A DNA stretch of 64,000 nt from Scortum barcoo (taxonomy: Eukaryota; Chordata; Actinopteri; Centrarchiformes; Terapontidae), in NCBI GenBank assembly GCA_023238725.1, contig CM041540.1:6082708-6146707 (forward strand), written 5' to 3'. The notes beneath the pieces are model-generated. The model had not been told where the DNA came from and made no database searches. It saw only the letters and a program-made list of their open reading frames with translations. Made by a program: the position numbers and the translations under genes. Of the stretch, positions 48,901-56,900 are shown in pieces. Every line of letters begins with the position of its first letter. The stretch's first letter is position 1.

Positions 48901-50648
48901 GATCGGTTGACAGCTCAGCCCCTCTCTTTACCCGAGTGTCCAAGACATACGGCCGGAGATCAGATGAAACGACAACAAAGTCGATCATCGACCTCCGACC
49001 TAGGGTGTCCTGGTGCCACGTGCACTGATGGACACCCTTATGCTCAAACATGGTGTTCGTTATGGACAAACCGTGACTATCGCACAGAAGTCCAATAACA
49101 GAACACCGCTCTGGGTTCAGATCGGGAGGCCGTTCCTCCCGATCACGCCCCTCCAGGTATCACTGTCGCTTGCCCACGTGAGCGTTGAAGTCCCCCAGTA
49201 GAACAATGGAGTCCCCAGTCGGAGCACTATCAAGTACCCCTCCCAGGGACTCCAAGAAGGCCGGGTACTCTGTACTGCTGTTCGGCCCGTATGCACAAAC
49301 AACAGCAAGAGACCTATCCCCAATTCCCGAAGGCAGGAAGAAGCGACCCTCTGTTCACCGGGGTGAACTCCAACACACATGGCGGCTGAGCTGGGGAGCT
49401 ATAAGCAAGCCCACACCAGCCCGCCCACTCACCCTGGGCAACTCCAGAGTAGTGGAGGGTCCAGCCCCTCTCAAGGAGCTTGGGTTCCAGAGAGCCCAAG
49501 CTTATGCGTGAGGTGAGCCCGACCATCTCTAGCCGGTACCTCTCGAACCTCCCGCAGACAAGCTCAGGCTCCTTCCCCCCCAGCGAGGTGACATTCCATG
49601 TCCCTATTGCCAGAGTTTTGGTCCGAGGATTGGGTCGTCGAGGCCCCCCGCCACGACTGCTACCCAAACCACATTGCACCGGCCCCTCATGGACCTTCCT
49701 GCGGGTGGTGAGCCTACTGGAAGGCGGACCCATCGCCGCTATTTCGGGCTGAGCCCGGCCGGGTCCCGTCAGGGCAAAGACCCGGCCACCAGGCGCTCGC
49801 CTGCAGCCCCAACCCCAGGCCTGGCTCCAGGGTGGGGCCCCGTAACGTAACACGCCAATCCGGGCGACGTAATGGTCCTTGTTCTTCTCCTTTATCCATG
49901 GTGGGCTTGTGAACCGCTCTTAGTCTGGCCCGTCACCTAGGACCTAGGGACCTCTGTTTGCCATGGGAGACCCTACCAGGGGTGTAATGCCAGTGCCTGC
50001 TGGGCAGAGATTTCTTTTGTTCACATTTATTTGAAATATAGTGCCTGCAGAGATTTCTTTTTTAATTAAGTCCCCCGTTTAATCTGCATTTAGTATTTGC
50101 TCGTGTTTTTCTTTTGATTTGTCACCTGTTTGTGATGTACAGATAAATCTGGATCTTCTCTAATTCTCTGCTACAAACTTTGTGGATGCTGTTTTGACAC
50201 AACCTGCTCGTGCCGCCCACAGGTGAAGCTGAGCGACCGCGTTGTCTCCACCGAGCACGGCCTCCTCATCCGCTCCGTGCAGCCGTCCGACCAGGGCCTT
50301 TACTACTGCCTGACCACCGAGAACAACTTCAAACGCACCGTCGCCAAGATCCGCCTGCGAATGCTGAGCGAGGCCATGGTGAGCGTGCTGACAGACAAGC
50401 AGCAGTCACCGTGGGCCTGGGCCAGCTCGTTGCACCCTAAGGTCCTGTTGGCAGCCTTCAGTCCGGCAGAGAGCTTGGCTGTGCAACAATACTGCAAAGA
50501 GAGAAAGGAGCTGCAAAACCTCCAGCAGAGGCAGCAGCAGCAGCGGCCTCAGCCGCCTGGACCTCTCAGGGGCGACCTGGCCAAACTGAAGCCCCTGCTG
50601 GACCGCAGGAAGAGCCGCAACCGCCGTAATCACCTCCCAGAGGTCTGA
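15864..50648 (+). CDS. sema3c: Semaphorin-3C, 17 coding exons (whole-gene entry)
   Basis: Secreted class 3 semaphorin, a guidance cue that acts through neuropilin/plexin receptors on axons, neural crest and cardiovascular cells (family knowledge). Coding exons: 15864-15999, 28842-29002, 29645-29707, 32817-32936, 35413-35503, 36672-36792, 36910-37052, 37138-37252, 37777-37846, 38976-39120, 39677-39899, 41333-41421, 42829-42870, 43111-43268, 44210-44277, 45441-45571, 50223-50648. All junctions are GT-AG. After removing one excess base in exon 6 the product is 766 residues (human about 751): signal peptide, sema domain about 50-505, PSI domain about 510-560 (cysteine-rich, DPYCAWDG), furin-type site GKRRSRR|QD at 557-565, Ig domain with Cys603/Cys654, interchain-type Cys716, and basic tail RRKSRNRRN. 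Residue-by-residue similarity to human SEMA3C as I remember it (for example ELFSGMYIDFMGTDAAIFRS) separates it from 3A/3D/3E. The frame does not close across the exon 5/6 junction (see findings). Confidence 0.95.
24161..24765. repeat. Degenerate teleost dispersed repeat with TGCAGC ends
   Basis: Starts TGCAGCTATTGATTATTTTT and ends with AATCATTTAATCAACTG then TTTGCTGCA, giving imperfect terminal inverted repeats. Internal motifs TTTTTGTCCAACAGTCCAAA and AAAATAGTTG are typical of a common teleost repeat I recognise by eye. No ORF. It lies in sema3c intron 1. Confidence 0.5.
27954..27979. repeat. (CA)n microsatellite
   Basis: 13 CA units in sema3c intron 1. Confidence 0.95.
28842..29002 (+). 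CDS. sema3c: sema3c coding exon 2 (start of sema domain)
   Basis: 161 nt, following a long T-rich polypyrimidine tract and CAG. It carries MDYRILQMDEDQDRMYVG and NNIT (a glycosylation sequon), the first blade of the sema propeller. It ends in phase 0 before GTCAGC. Residue 81 is Cys where the human protein has Ser. Confidence 0.93.
29645..29707 (+). CDS. sema3c: sema3c coding exon 3
   Basis: 63 nt, phase 0 to phase 0, encoding VFWPASPSKIEECQMAGKDP plus T. The length and sequence match the short third exon of class 3 semaphorins. Donor GTAACT. Confidence 0.93.
29708..35412 (+). other. sema3c introns 3 and 4 (29708-32816, 32937-35412)
   Basis: No coding sequence apart from exon 4. Intron 3 contains a T17 tract (31151-31167) and an A16 tract (31199-31214) about 30 bp apart, and an imperfect (ATCT)n run at about 31590-31622. 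Intron 4 shows nothing recognisable. Intron 2 (29003-29644) is likewise empty. Confidence 0.7.
32817..32936 (+). CDS. sema3c: sema3c coding exon 4
   Basis: 120 nt, phase 0 to phase 0, encoding HGCGNFIRVVQPYNRTHLFM through CGSGAYSPVCVYINRGRRPE. It carries conserved sema-domain cysteines and an NRT sequon. Donor GTGGGA. Confidence 0.94.
35413..35503 (+). CDS. sema3c: sema3c coding exon 5
   Basis: 91 nt encoding EQVFHIDSRTESGKGRCSFN then PQVNTVSVML plus one base. The best donor is A|GTAGGT at 35504 (phase 1). An alternative, TAG|GTGCCT, is phase 2. Neither joins exon 6 in frame as the sequence stands. Confidence 0.88.
36672..36792 (+). CDS. sema3c: sema3c coding exon 6, apparently one base too long
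   Basis: Encodes ELFSGMYIDFMGTDAAIFRS and LTRRNAVRTDQHNSKWLS from the GAG at 36678. It is 121 nt, whereas the class 3 exon is 120 nt as I remember it. Six bases (ACCAAG) precede GAG where phase 1 needs five. It ends in phase 1 before GTGAGC and joins exon 7 normally. Confidence 0.88.
36910..37052 (+). CDS. sema3c: sema3c coding exon 7
   Basis: 143 nt, phase 1 to phase 0, encoding EPIFIDAHLIPDGTDPNDAK and the following LYFFFRERLTDNSGNTKNIH, ending at ARVCP. Donor GTAAGT. Only 85 bp of intron separates it from exon 8. Confidence 0.95.
37138..37252 (+). CDS. sema3c: sema3c coding exon 8
   Basis: 115 nt, phase 0 to phase 1, encoding NDIGGQRSLVNKWTTFLKAR then MVCSVLEEDGTETHFDEL. Donor GTAAGT. 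Confidence 0.95.
37777..37846 (+). CDS. sema3c: sema3c coding exon 9
   Basis: 70 nt, phase 1 to phase 2, encoding ENMFLLETDQPKGLLVFGVF then TST. Donor GTAAGA. Confidence 0.94.
38976..39120 (+). CDS. sema3c: sema3c coding exon 10
   Basis: 145 nt, phase 2 to phase 0, encoding SSVFKGSAVCVYNMADILTI then FNGPFAHREGPNFQWVAYQG and RIPYPRPGT. Donor GTGAGT. Confidence 0.95.
39677..39899 (+). CDS. sema3c: sema3c coding exon 11
   Basis: 223 nt, phase 0 to phase 1, starting CPGGAFTPDIKTTKEFPDDV and ending YQVLFLGT. It is the longest internal exon and covers the late propeller blades. Donor GTATGA. Confidence 0.95.
41333..41421 (+). CDS. sema3c: sema3c coding exon 12
   Basis: 89 nt, phase 1 to phase 0, encoding DKGTVQKVIVLPSNHSLHED then LILEELEVFK, which closes the sema propeller. 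Donor GTCAGC. Confidence 0.94.
41895..42330. repeat. Probable dispersed repeat rich in GAGATAAC motifs
   Basis: Repeated words TCCTGAGAT, CTTGAGAAAAC, GAGATAACGAGATAATTA and TCTCAAGATAAC occur on both strands, with a local hairpin GAGAAAATG/CATTTTCTC (42001-42009, 42015-42023). It resembles a short teleost repeat I remember. The boundaries are uncertain. Confidence 0.35.
42393..42758. repeat. TIR-bearing dispersed repeat in sema3c intron 12
   Basis: Perfect 11-bp terminal inverted repeats, TTTTAAAGGAA at 42393-42403 and TTCCTTTAAAA at 42748-42758, with TTAA inside them. It contains the pentanucleotide run (AGCTA)n at 42552-42577 and a tandem duplication of about 80 bp (42615-42690 and 42698-42765; shared CTCTGCAAGAAAGC(A/G)AATAAG). 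It matches a repeat family I know from many percomorph genomes. Related fragments lie at 52428-52590 and 54199-54335. Confidence 0.6.
42829..42870 (+). CDS. sema3c: sema3c coding exon 13 (42-nt mini-exon)
   Basis: Encodes NQAPVTNLRISPKK, phase 0 to phase 0. Human SEMA3C has the corresponding 14-residue stretch. Acceptor TTTCAG, donor GTAAGT. Confidence 0.92.
43111..43268 (+). CDS. sema3c: sema3c coding exon 14 (PSI domain)
   Basis: 158 nt, phase 0 to phase 2. It encodes QQLYVSSEFGVSQVSLHRCH and the cysteine-knot PSI module YGSACADCCLARDPYCAWDG, ending at PTGK plus two bases of Arg559. Confidence 0.95.
44210..44277 (+). CDS. sema3c: sema3c coding exon 15 (furin-site region)
   Basis: 68 nt, phase 2 to phase 1. 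It completes the basic cleavage motif RRSRR|QD and encodes IMHGNPLTQCRGFNLK. Proprotein convertase cleavage here is known for class 3 semaphorins. A MITE starts only a few bases downstream of its donor (GTAATT). Confidence 0.94.
44282..44811. mobile_element. TTAA-flanked MITE-like element in sema3c intron 15
   Basis: A 530-bp segment with perfect 11-bp terminal inverted repeats, TTAAAGCTGCA at 44282-44292 and TGCAGCTTTAA at 44801-44811. The outer TTAA on both ends is the target-site signature of piggyBac-type transposition (established), so this is probably a non-autonomous element. No ORF. The interior resembles a dispersed repeat I recognise from teleost genomes and is related to the segment at 15205-15480. 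It begins four bases inside the intron, next to the exon 15 donor. Confidence 0.65.
45441..45571 (+). CDS. sema3c: sema3c coding exon 16 (first half of Ig domain)
   Basis: 131 nt, phase 1 to phase 0, encoding AYRNAVEMTQYGVRNNTTFL then ECLPKSPQASIRWLIQRDND RRKE. It carries the first Ig cysteine (Cys603) and an NNTT sequon. Donor GTCAGT. The next intron carries the Rex3 insertion. Confidence 0.95.
46646..46653. repeat. Left copy of putative 8-bp Rex3 target-site duplication
   Basis: TTGTTCAC directly before the (CATC)n tail. The matching copy is at 50017-50024. Confidence 0.6.
46654..50016 (-). mobile_element. Rex3 non-LTR retrotransposon (RTE clade), nearly full length, inactivated, in sema3c intron 16
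   Basis: Runs antisense to sema3c. The 3' tail is (GATG)n on its own strand, seen here as CCATCCATCC at 46654-46673. From its 5' end it encodes an endonuclease (GTWNVTSLGGKEPELVC at about 49.56-49.61 kb; TDHHLVVSWI near 48.9 kb), a reverse transcriptase (NYRGITLLSLPGKVYARVLE; GFRPGRGTLDQLYTLRRVLE; LRQGCPLSPVLF; catalytic FADD at 47474-47485) and a C-terminal region ending RPRGRPRTRW. Reading shifts among frames several times with stops, so it is dead. The sequence at 47579-47599 matches the Rex3 PCR primer site I remember. The flanking 8-bp repeat TTGTTCAC (46646-46653, 50017-50024) looks like a target-site duplication. Confidence 0.9.
50017..50024. repeat. Right copy of putative 8-bp Rex3 target-site duplication
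   Basis: TTGTTCAC following the 5' end of the element on its own strand. It pairs with 46646-46653. Confidence 0.6.
50223..50648 (+). CDS. sema3c: sema3c terminal coding exon 17 (Ig end, basic tail)
   Basis: 426 nt including TGA at 50646-50648. It carries the second Ig cysteine (QGLYYC, Cys654), the QYCKE cysteine (716) used for interchain disulfides in this family, a Gln-rich stretch QQRQQQQ from a short CAG run at 50523-50543 that human SEMA3C lacks at this length, and the C-terminal basic segment DRRKSRNRRNHLPEV. Confidence 0.96.
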   Translation: MKLSDRVVSTEHGLLIRSVQPSDQGLYYCLTTENNFKRTVAKIRLRMLSEAMVSVLTDKQQSPWAWASSLHPKVLLAAFSPAESLAVQQYCKERKELQNLQQRQQQQRPQPPGPLRGDLAKLKPLLDRRKSRNRRNHLPEV

Positions 50649-52200
50649 CACGAAGAGCTTGGCAGCTGCAGAAACTGACACTTTCTCTATTTCTATACCC
50701 AGATCCTCATTTCCCAACTCTCATCTCAAACTGCAGAGCCCCACAGTGGATGTACAGTAAAACGAGGAGGTGTGTGCGAAAGGGAGCTGTTATTCGGCAA
50801 TATCTCTTTTTTTTTTTTTTTTCTTGCATGACGTACTGTGACCAGATGGCTGTGACATACAGTAATGCACACGCACAGGCACCCACGAGCCATTCATTTT
50901 GCCGTCGCAGTCGCAGCACAAACTGAAGTGGCCCTGCTATGAACGCCGCTAATAAACTGTGGTCTCTGCCAATATTGCTTACCATATGATAATACACCTT
51001 GAGACGCAGCTATGATCTTATCTTACTTTAAATATTAGAGGGGAAATTGGACCGGCCGGATATTAGCTCACAAAGGATTCGTTCTTTGTTCACGAAAAGA
51101 GGAGGTAATTTGAAATCATGATAGCGAATAGAGATTGAAAGGGGACAAAAGGGAGACGGATGCATGTTTGGCAGCGAGTGCCCTCTTGAGTATTATATTA
51201 ATATGTTATTAGATTCTACCCACTTTCCACTTTTTTGCTTCAAACAAACTAACTCTGCTCAGTGAAATGACGTGAAGGGTAATAAAAAGTCAATTTTCTC
51301 TCTCTGGTTGACAGCTTCATGTACTGTCTACAAAAGCTCTCTTCATACAAAGCGCGGATGGCAAGCGGTCCCAATATAAAGTGTTGTATTACAGTGCTGT
51401 GAGTTTAAAATGTTTTAGGCCAAAGGGCAAACTTAACCTCCAGCGCTGATGTTACCCAAACAGAAACAGCAGTAAAATACTGACTAGAATATGAAAGTCT
51501 GTGTGAGCTGTTGCAAACATCTTACAGTATCTGTCCTATATTTATTCCTATTACTCAGACGTCCGTGTAAAAGAACGTGCCTCACTGTACTTCAGCTGCA
51601 TATTGTACCATACTTCTTTTGTCTCTGGCACAGAAGCATGTTTGTTGAGATGCATCAGTAATGTAGAGATCTCTTAATCCGTGCCTGGATTCGATTTGAG
51701 TAACCAAACTAGTAGACACGCACATTTTAGCAAAACCTGAAAATATGGAGTTTACATCGTACGTGTAAGGTAGATGCTGAAACATGACAATATCCTTCTT
51801 TGGATCCACATTTTCCACATTGTCTGCAGCAAAGTGGATGTTTAATTCAGTAATTATAAGTGAGATAGTCTTTGAGGTAGACCATTTTGACATGTGAATA
51901 GACTTCTTTTTTCAAAAACATAGTAAATGTAGATAGAAATTATTTGTTGCTTGTGTACAGAGTATTTTTTTTTGTCGTTTCTATCGTCATCCTTTTTAAT
52001 TTAATGTCGTACCGAGTTTTGTGAAAATGTGTTTTCATTGTGTATATAATTTCAACATATTTTACCATCTATGACTGTATCTGCAAATTGCAGAGATATA
52101 CAGTGTTATTTTCATTTTGAGAAAAGACTTGTACCTTCCCTCCATACAGATCTCTGCTCCACGTTTAATAAAACTGTGTGACCAGCATCATGTCAGCTTC
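50649..52200 (+). other. sema3c: sema3c 3' UTR (probable extent)
   Basis: About 1.55 kb, AT-rich and without coding potential. It contains a T17 tract near 50808 and long AT-rich stretches at 51950-52100. Candidate poly(A) signals AATAAA are at 50951-50956, 52167-52172 and 52266-52271. The second is followed closely by GT-rich sequence and is my preferred end. The exact end cannot be fixed without transcripts. Confidence 0.6.
52167..52172 (+). terminator. Likely sema3c polyadenylation signal AATAAA
   Basis: Canonical hexamer in TTTAATAAAACTGTGTG, followed by T/G-rich sequence. Alternative hexamers are at 50951 and 52266. Confidence 0.5.
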
Positions 52201-52272
52201 AGCTCAGTGTAATTTCAGTGTTGTGAAACAAATGTATTTCTATTTATTAATGTCATGGTAGCCTGAATAAAT

Positions 52273-53404
52273 CTGCTCCGATGAATCTCAATATTACAGA
52301 AACTATGCATTTATTGTCAGACTATTTTATTGATATAATCTCTCAAAATGTGAACTTTGTCTTCCTGTTACTGGCCAATACATCTTTCCTCTCTCTACTT
52401 AGCAGATCCCATGGTGGGGCATATCATGCTAAAAGGAACAGTCACACTGTTGTCACAATGAGATTTTGGGAAACAAGTTGATTTGCCTTATTGCAGAGAG
52501 TTCGCTGAGAAAATTGCCACTTCTCTTATGTCTGTGTGATAAATATTAAGCTTATTAGCTCAGCTCAGCACTCAATCATGTAACAAAACCTTCCTAATTA
52601 ACAGGTAATATCTTAATAGTATAGTCTGTACAAAAAAAGTATAAAAAAAAAAGTTTAGTTTAGTTTAGGTTTAGTTTTAAAGGTTATGTGTAGGATTTGT
52701 TACCTTTACACAAAGCCTCGCCAGCAGTTCCCCATTATTCAGCCTTTTTCTGAGATAAGCACGCAGGCTGCTGGGCGTAGCTTCACTTTTTACTGCACAG
52801 GGAGCGATATCAATCCTCTCATCTAACTCTTGACTAAAAAGTGAACGAGCGTTATGTGGAAGTTTAAGAGGGTCCAGCTTTTCAAACAGACTTTTGAATC
52901 CTAAATTCCTAAAGCAGACAGTAGCTAAGATACCCCAAGGTTGCAAATTGCACCACCTCATGTGTGGAAGAGGTGTAAAACCTGTCCGCTTTAATCCCAA
53001 TGAAACGCTCCCATATATGTGTGGCACGTCAGATTGAGACCAAAGTATAGACTCAAAGACACCCAGGAGGCCGCAGAAGGTCATTTAAAACCCATAAATC
53101 CGAAGAGAGGCTTCCTGCTGGGCAGAAATACTGCTTTCTTACCAAACAAACCGAAGTACCATTCATAACCGCAGTATAATCATTCCTCGGCCCATTTATG
53201 TTGCTCTCTTTGATTTATGGGCCACTCAAGGTAAAGAGGAAACCAAATAATTTTACCTCAGAGTGAACAATGTGGAGGTTTGTTTCAGCAGCTGGATGGT
53301 CTTTGCTGTATTTTGGGCCATAGGGGACGTACACCAGGTTTGACAGAGGGTGCTGAATTCAATTTTAGGCGTAGGAAGCCAATGAAAAACTCCTTTTTTT
53401 AGCT
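52273..53404. other. Spacer between convergent sema3c and cd36
   Basis: No gene. It holds the repeat fragment at 52428-52590 and an imperfect TTTAGTTTAG-type run at 52650-52680. ORFs here (for example 52677-53084 on the - strand) have no recognisable protein features. Confidence 0.6.
52428..52590. repeat. 5'-half fragment of the 42393-42758 repeat family
   Basis: Begins CTAAAAGGAACAGTCACAC and continues with ATTTTGGGAAACAAGTTGAT, GCAGAGAGTT and TTATGTCTGTG, the order seen in the family. It is decayed and lies between the convergent 3' ends of sema3c and cd36. Confidence 0.5.
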
Positions 53405-53410
53405 TTTATT
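53405..53410 (-). terminator. Candidate cd36 polyadenylation signal (AATAAA on - strand)
   Basis: TTTATT on the + strand at 53405-53410, about 385 bp beyond the stop codon. 53411-53791 would be the 3' UTR. No better hexamer was seen nearer. Confidence 0.45.
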
Positions 53411-53791
53411 CATTTTGAAGACACTAGATCAGCAACGGATACAAACATTTGCCTAAGATCAGAGTCATGTACATTTCTTTCACAGGATGTCAACCCAACA
53501 CATCTCTCCTCCGGGCGGATTAATAACCTGACAGTTAGGAGAAGGCTCCATCATTTCTCCCTCTGGAAATCCCTGATTGAGTTACAGTGTTTGCAATTAA
53601 AACAATACTTGGCAAAGGAATTCTGCTCTTGGGGTTTTACAAAATCACAGTACTCCCCCACCCCCTTGTATCAAAGGAGGTATGACATTATAAATAACAC
53701 TGAAATTACAAAAAAGTGCAAGTCTATATCAAAAGGTTCGATGTCCCATAGCAGCTTAAACGCACTGTGCTCTGCAACATACACAATTCAT

Positions 53792-53968
53792 TCACACCAG
53801 CTTAACTTGGTTAACTCTAATGACTGCCACGCAGTAGAGGATGAGGCACAGGGCAAAGATGGCCGAGCCGGCGCCCAGCAGCACCTGCTGTGTTACCTCC
53901 AACATCTGCATGGGGGCGATGAGCTCCCTCTTGAACAATGCTGCCGTTTCGTCATCCAGCGCAGCCGT
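53792..53968 (-). CDS. cd36: cd36 terminal coding exon 12 (C-terminal membrane segment)
   Basis: 177 nt ending in TGA (53792-53794). It encodes a short stalk, the membrane helix LLGAGSAIFALCLILYCVAV and a tail IRVNQVKLV. The tail differs from mammalian CD36 and lacks its RSKTIK ending. Confidence 0.92.
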   Translation of the reverse strand, partial: TAALDDETAALFKRELIAPMQMLEVTQQVLLGAGSAIFALCLILYCVAVIRVNQVKLV

Positions 53969-56900
53969 CTGGTTACACAGGTGGAAACAGGGGAAGAGAG
54001 AGTGACTGATTGTTCCAGGCTAACGCGTTTCATGACTGCAGGGCTCTGGTTTTTAGCTTACCTCATTCAACCAAACAAGAGGGAATATGGTGTAATCCTT
54101 GACTTTCTTCAGCACCCTGCAGAGAAAGAGTTCATTGGCATTCAGACTATGAAGTCGTCTCAGACTCTCTCTTTTTTTTTTCTTTCTTTCTTCGTTTGAC
54201 AGAGCTGCAGTGTCAACTACGACTGTTGTTTTACATTTACACACAGACATGAGTGAGAGTGGTTTCAATCTTCATCTAACTCTTGTCAAGAAGGCGAATA
54301 AGCTTGTTCCCTGAAATCCTTTCCTTTTATAATGGTGAACTTACGTGATGACCTTCGATGGTCCATACATCATATTCACTTGAATCCTCTTGGCAAACCT
54401 CAGGGTGAACCCGGTTGTCTGGTGGAGGGAAACAAAAAAAAGAGCATCAGAGTTGATGCCTCTAAAAGTGAAAAATAATGACAAAGGTAAATGTTTAGAG
54501 GCTCTTACAGGTTCCACATCCAGGAAGGTGAAATGCTGATCCTCGATGGGGTTGAGGCCCAGCACGTCCTCTCGCAGTGATGGACTGCCGTGAAGGAAGT
54601 GGGGCAGAGAGATGAAGATAGGTCTTTCTGTTCAGACGGCAAGAAAACAAAGATCATTTAAAATACCAAGCTGCTGAGCAGAATGACTAAACGGCACAGG
54701 AAAGCTCAGGGACGCCTTAACATGCTCAACAAAACAAACGCAAACTGACTGCTCTGACAGGAGCTGACGTCCAACACTCCAGCCAGGGTGCAATTTTTGG
54801 TGGTCTTTAGGTTGCTGCAGTAACACTGGTTGTCTGGGTTGACCGTGGGGGAGGCCAGAGTGTCTGGCTGGAGGGTGAAGCGGTACACTTCAATCCCTTT
54901 GAGATCAAAGCTGCCTTCAAAGCCAGCTGACACGGACCTGAGGGTAAAGCAAGACAGAGGTTAATTCAAACGTCTTCCAGCAACTGACCTTCATGTGCCC
55001 GCAACTTAACTCAGACTGACTCAAGTACAGGACCTTGGTTCTGGTACTGGAAAGCTCTGACCTCTAGTGGCTACTAAGAGGAAAGTCCAGTTGGGTGCAC
55101 AGCTCAGAAATTAGGATGTTAAATCTCTTGCTGTTGACACTTACAGGCCCGCTTAATGTTAGCAAAGCACAGACGAAATTGCTCCCAAAAAATGAAACCC
55201 TCCATCACCTGCAGATGTCTGATGAGAAGAAATAGAGAGGCTTTCTCTTGTCCACGAAGGGAGGAAATGACGAGGCATCTGAGAAAGGGGGGGGGGGGAG
55301 GAATCAGGTCAGAAAAGGTCACTCGTTGGGCCTTCAGAGCTGCATTGTTAAGGAGGGGAGAGATCATAAAAAGGCCATGACCAGCCAAAAAACATCGCTG
55401 CACGAGCCGCACCTGTCCCGTTGATCATGTTGCAGTAGGGGTCGTCCCAGAAAGTTAAATTCCTGTTGGAAAAAAAATTCAATTTTGTCAGACAAGCACC
55501 CTCACTTGTCAAAAGACACACATTAAATATCATTACCTTCACTTTAGTCCTGACCAGACTCACCTCTGTCCTCGCCACCTGTCTATCATTCCCACTTTAG
55601 AGATGTCATCCTTTCCAGTGAAGACGTTGTAGTATCCATCATAGGTACCATTGTACTAGAAAAAAAACACATAATTGATTAATAAATTGATAAAATCATT
55701 TCTGAATGGGTTACTGTTTTATCTCTATCTCTATCTATCTCTATCTCTACTTCTATCTATCTATCTATGTTCATTGCACCTAAGGCTGCAATATCCTTTT
55801 ACTCACAGGTGCAAATAGGCCCACAACATCTTTCAGCAGGGGGTCCGTGTAACCCCACAGCATTTCCTTGACTGTTCGGTATTGGAACAAGGAGGAGTTG
55901 CTCGACTTTATCAGACTCTCCAATGCGAAATGAAGCTCTGTTGGAATCAGCGAATAAGCTCCCTGGAAATAAATAAAATAAATAAATAAATAAATAAATA
56001 AGCACAACTCTAAAAACATTCATTCGGAAAAGCTCAGCAAAAGATCATTTCTTCACCACTGGTGGTTAGAAAAGGCAGTGGTGCAGTTCAGTGACGATGC
56101 ACAGGCAAAAAGTGCTGCGCAGACAACTGCTGTGGTTCCCTGAGGAGATAAGCCTGAAAATAACACTCTTTTTTATGACTGGCACACTACATAACGACTT
56201 GCAAACCGAGGAACTCATCGAAATTGCTTACACTCATCATTTGAACCATATCAAAGTATACACTCGGCCCAGAAACAAAGGCCGACGTTGTAAAAATGTG
56301 ACCTCCCAGTTGGTCATAATTTCCATACTCCAACAAAGCATCATCTTTTCACCAATGTCTCAACCTCAAATCATACAACACTAGACACCACTGAGCTGAG
56401 GTATGAAACATTAATACTTATTCTGTGTGATCAGAGAAATCTCTGTTTAAATAATAGTTCTGGTTCATTTCAATCATTCAAAGTTCTTGATCGATTCAGC
56501 TTTTTCAAACCAGCTCTTCTTCTCTCAGCTGCGGCCACTGTGACTGAAAGACGACATGGTAACTGCACGGCTGCCACATCTATTGTGGAGATTTGGAAAA
56601 CGCAGACTGCGCTGAAACTACGTCATTGCCCAATAGCTTGGCTTAAGAAAACAGCTTTGAAGAAAATCACGTTCTCATTCCTCCCTCAATCTGCATCGCT
56701 GTGGAAACAGAGATATCTTCTCGACTCTGGTATGTACCTATTCACCACAAACCTTAACTTGCCACAACTATATTTCATTTTATTTTGAGTCCTTTCTTCT
56801 GACAACAATTCTTCATGACATACAGTGCCCTGGTTCCCAACCTGAGGGTCACAAGATAAGTCTGAGAGGTTAACAGGACAGGATATGAGATAAAATACTG

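Noticed and set aside
48038..48910. Longest open frame in the window (290 codons, + strand)
   Set aside because: It is the antisense shadow of the Rex3 reverse transcriptase/endonuclease region, which shows clear protein motifs on the - strand.
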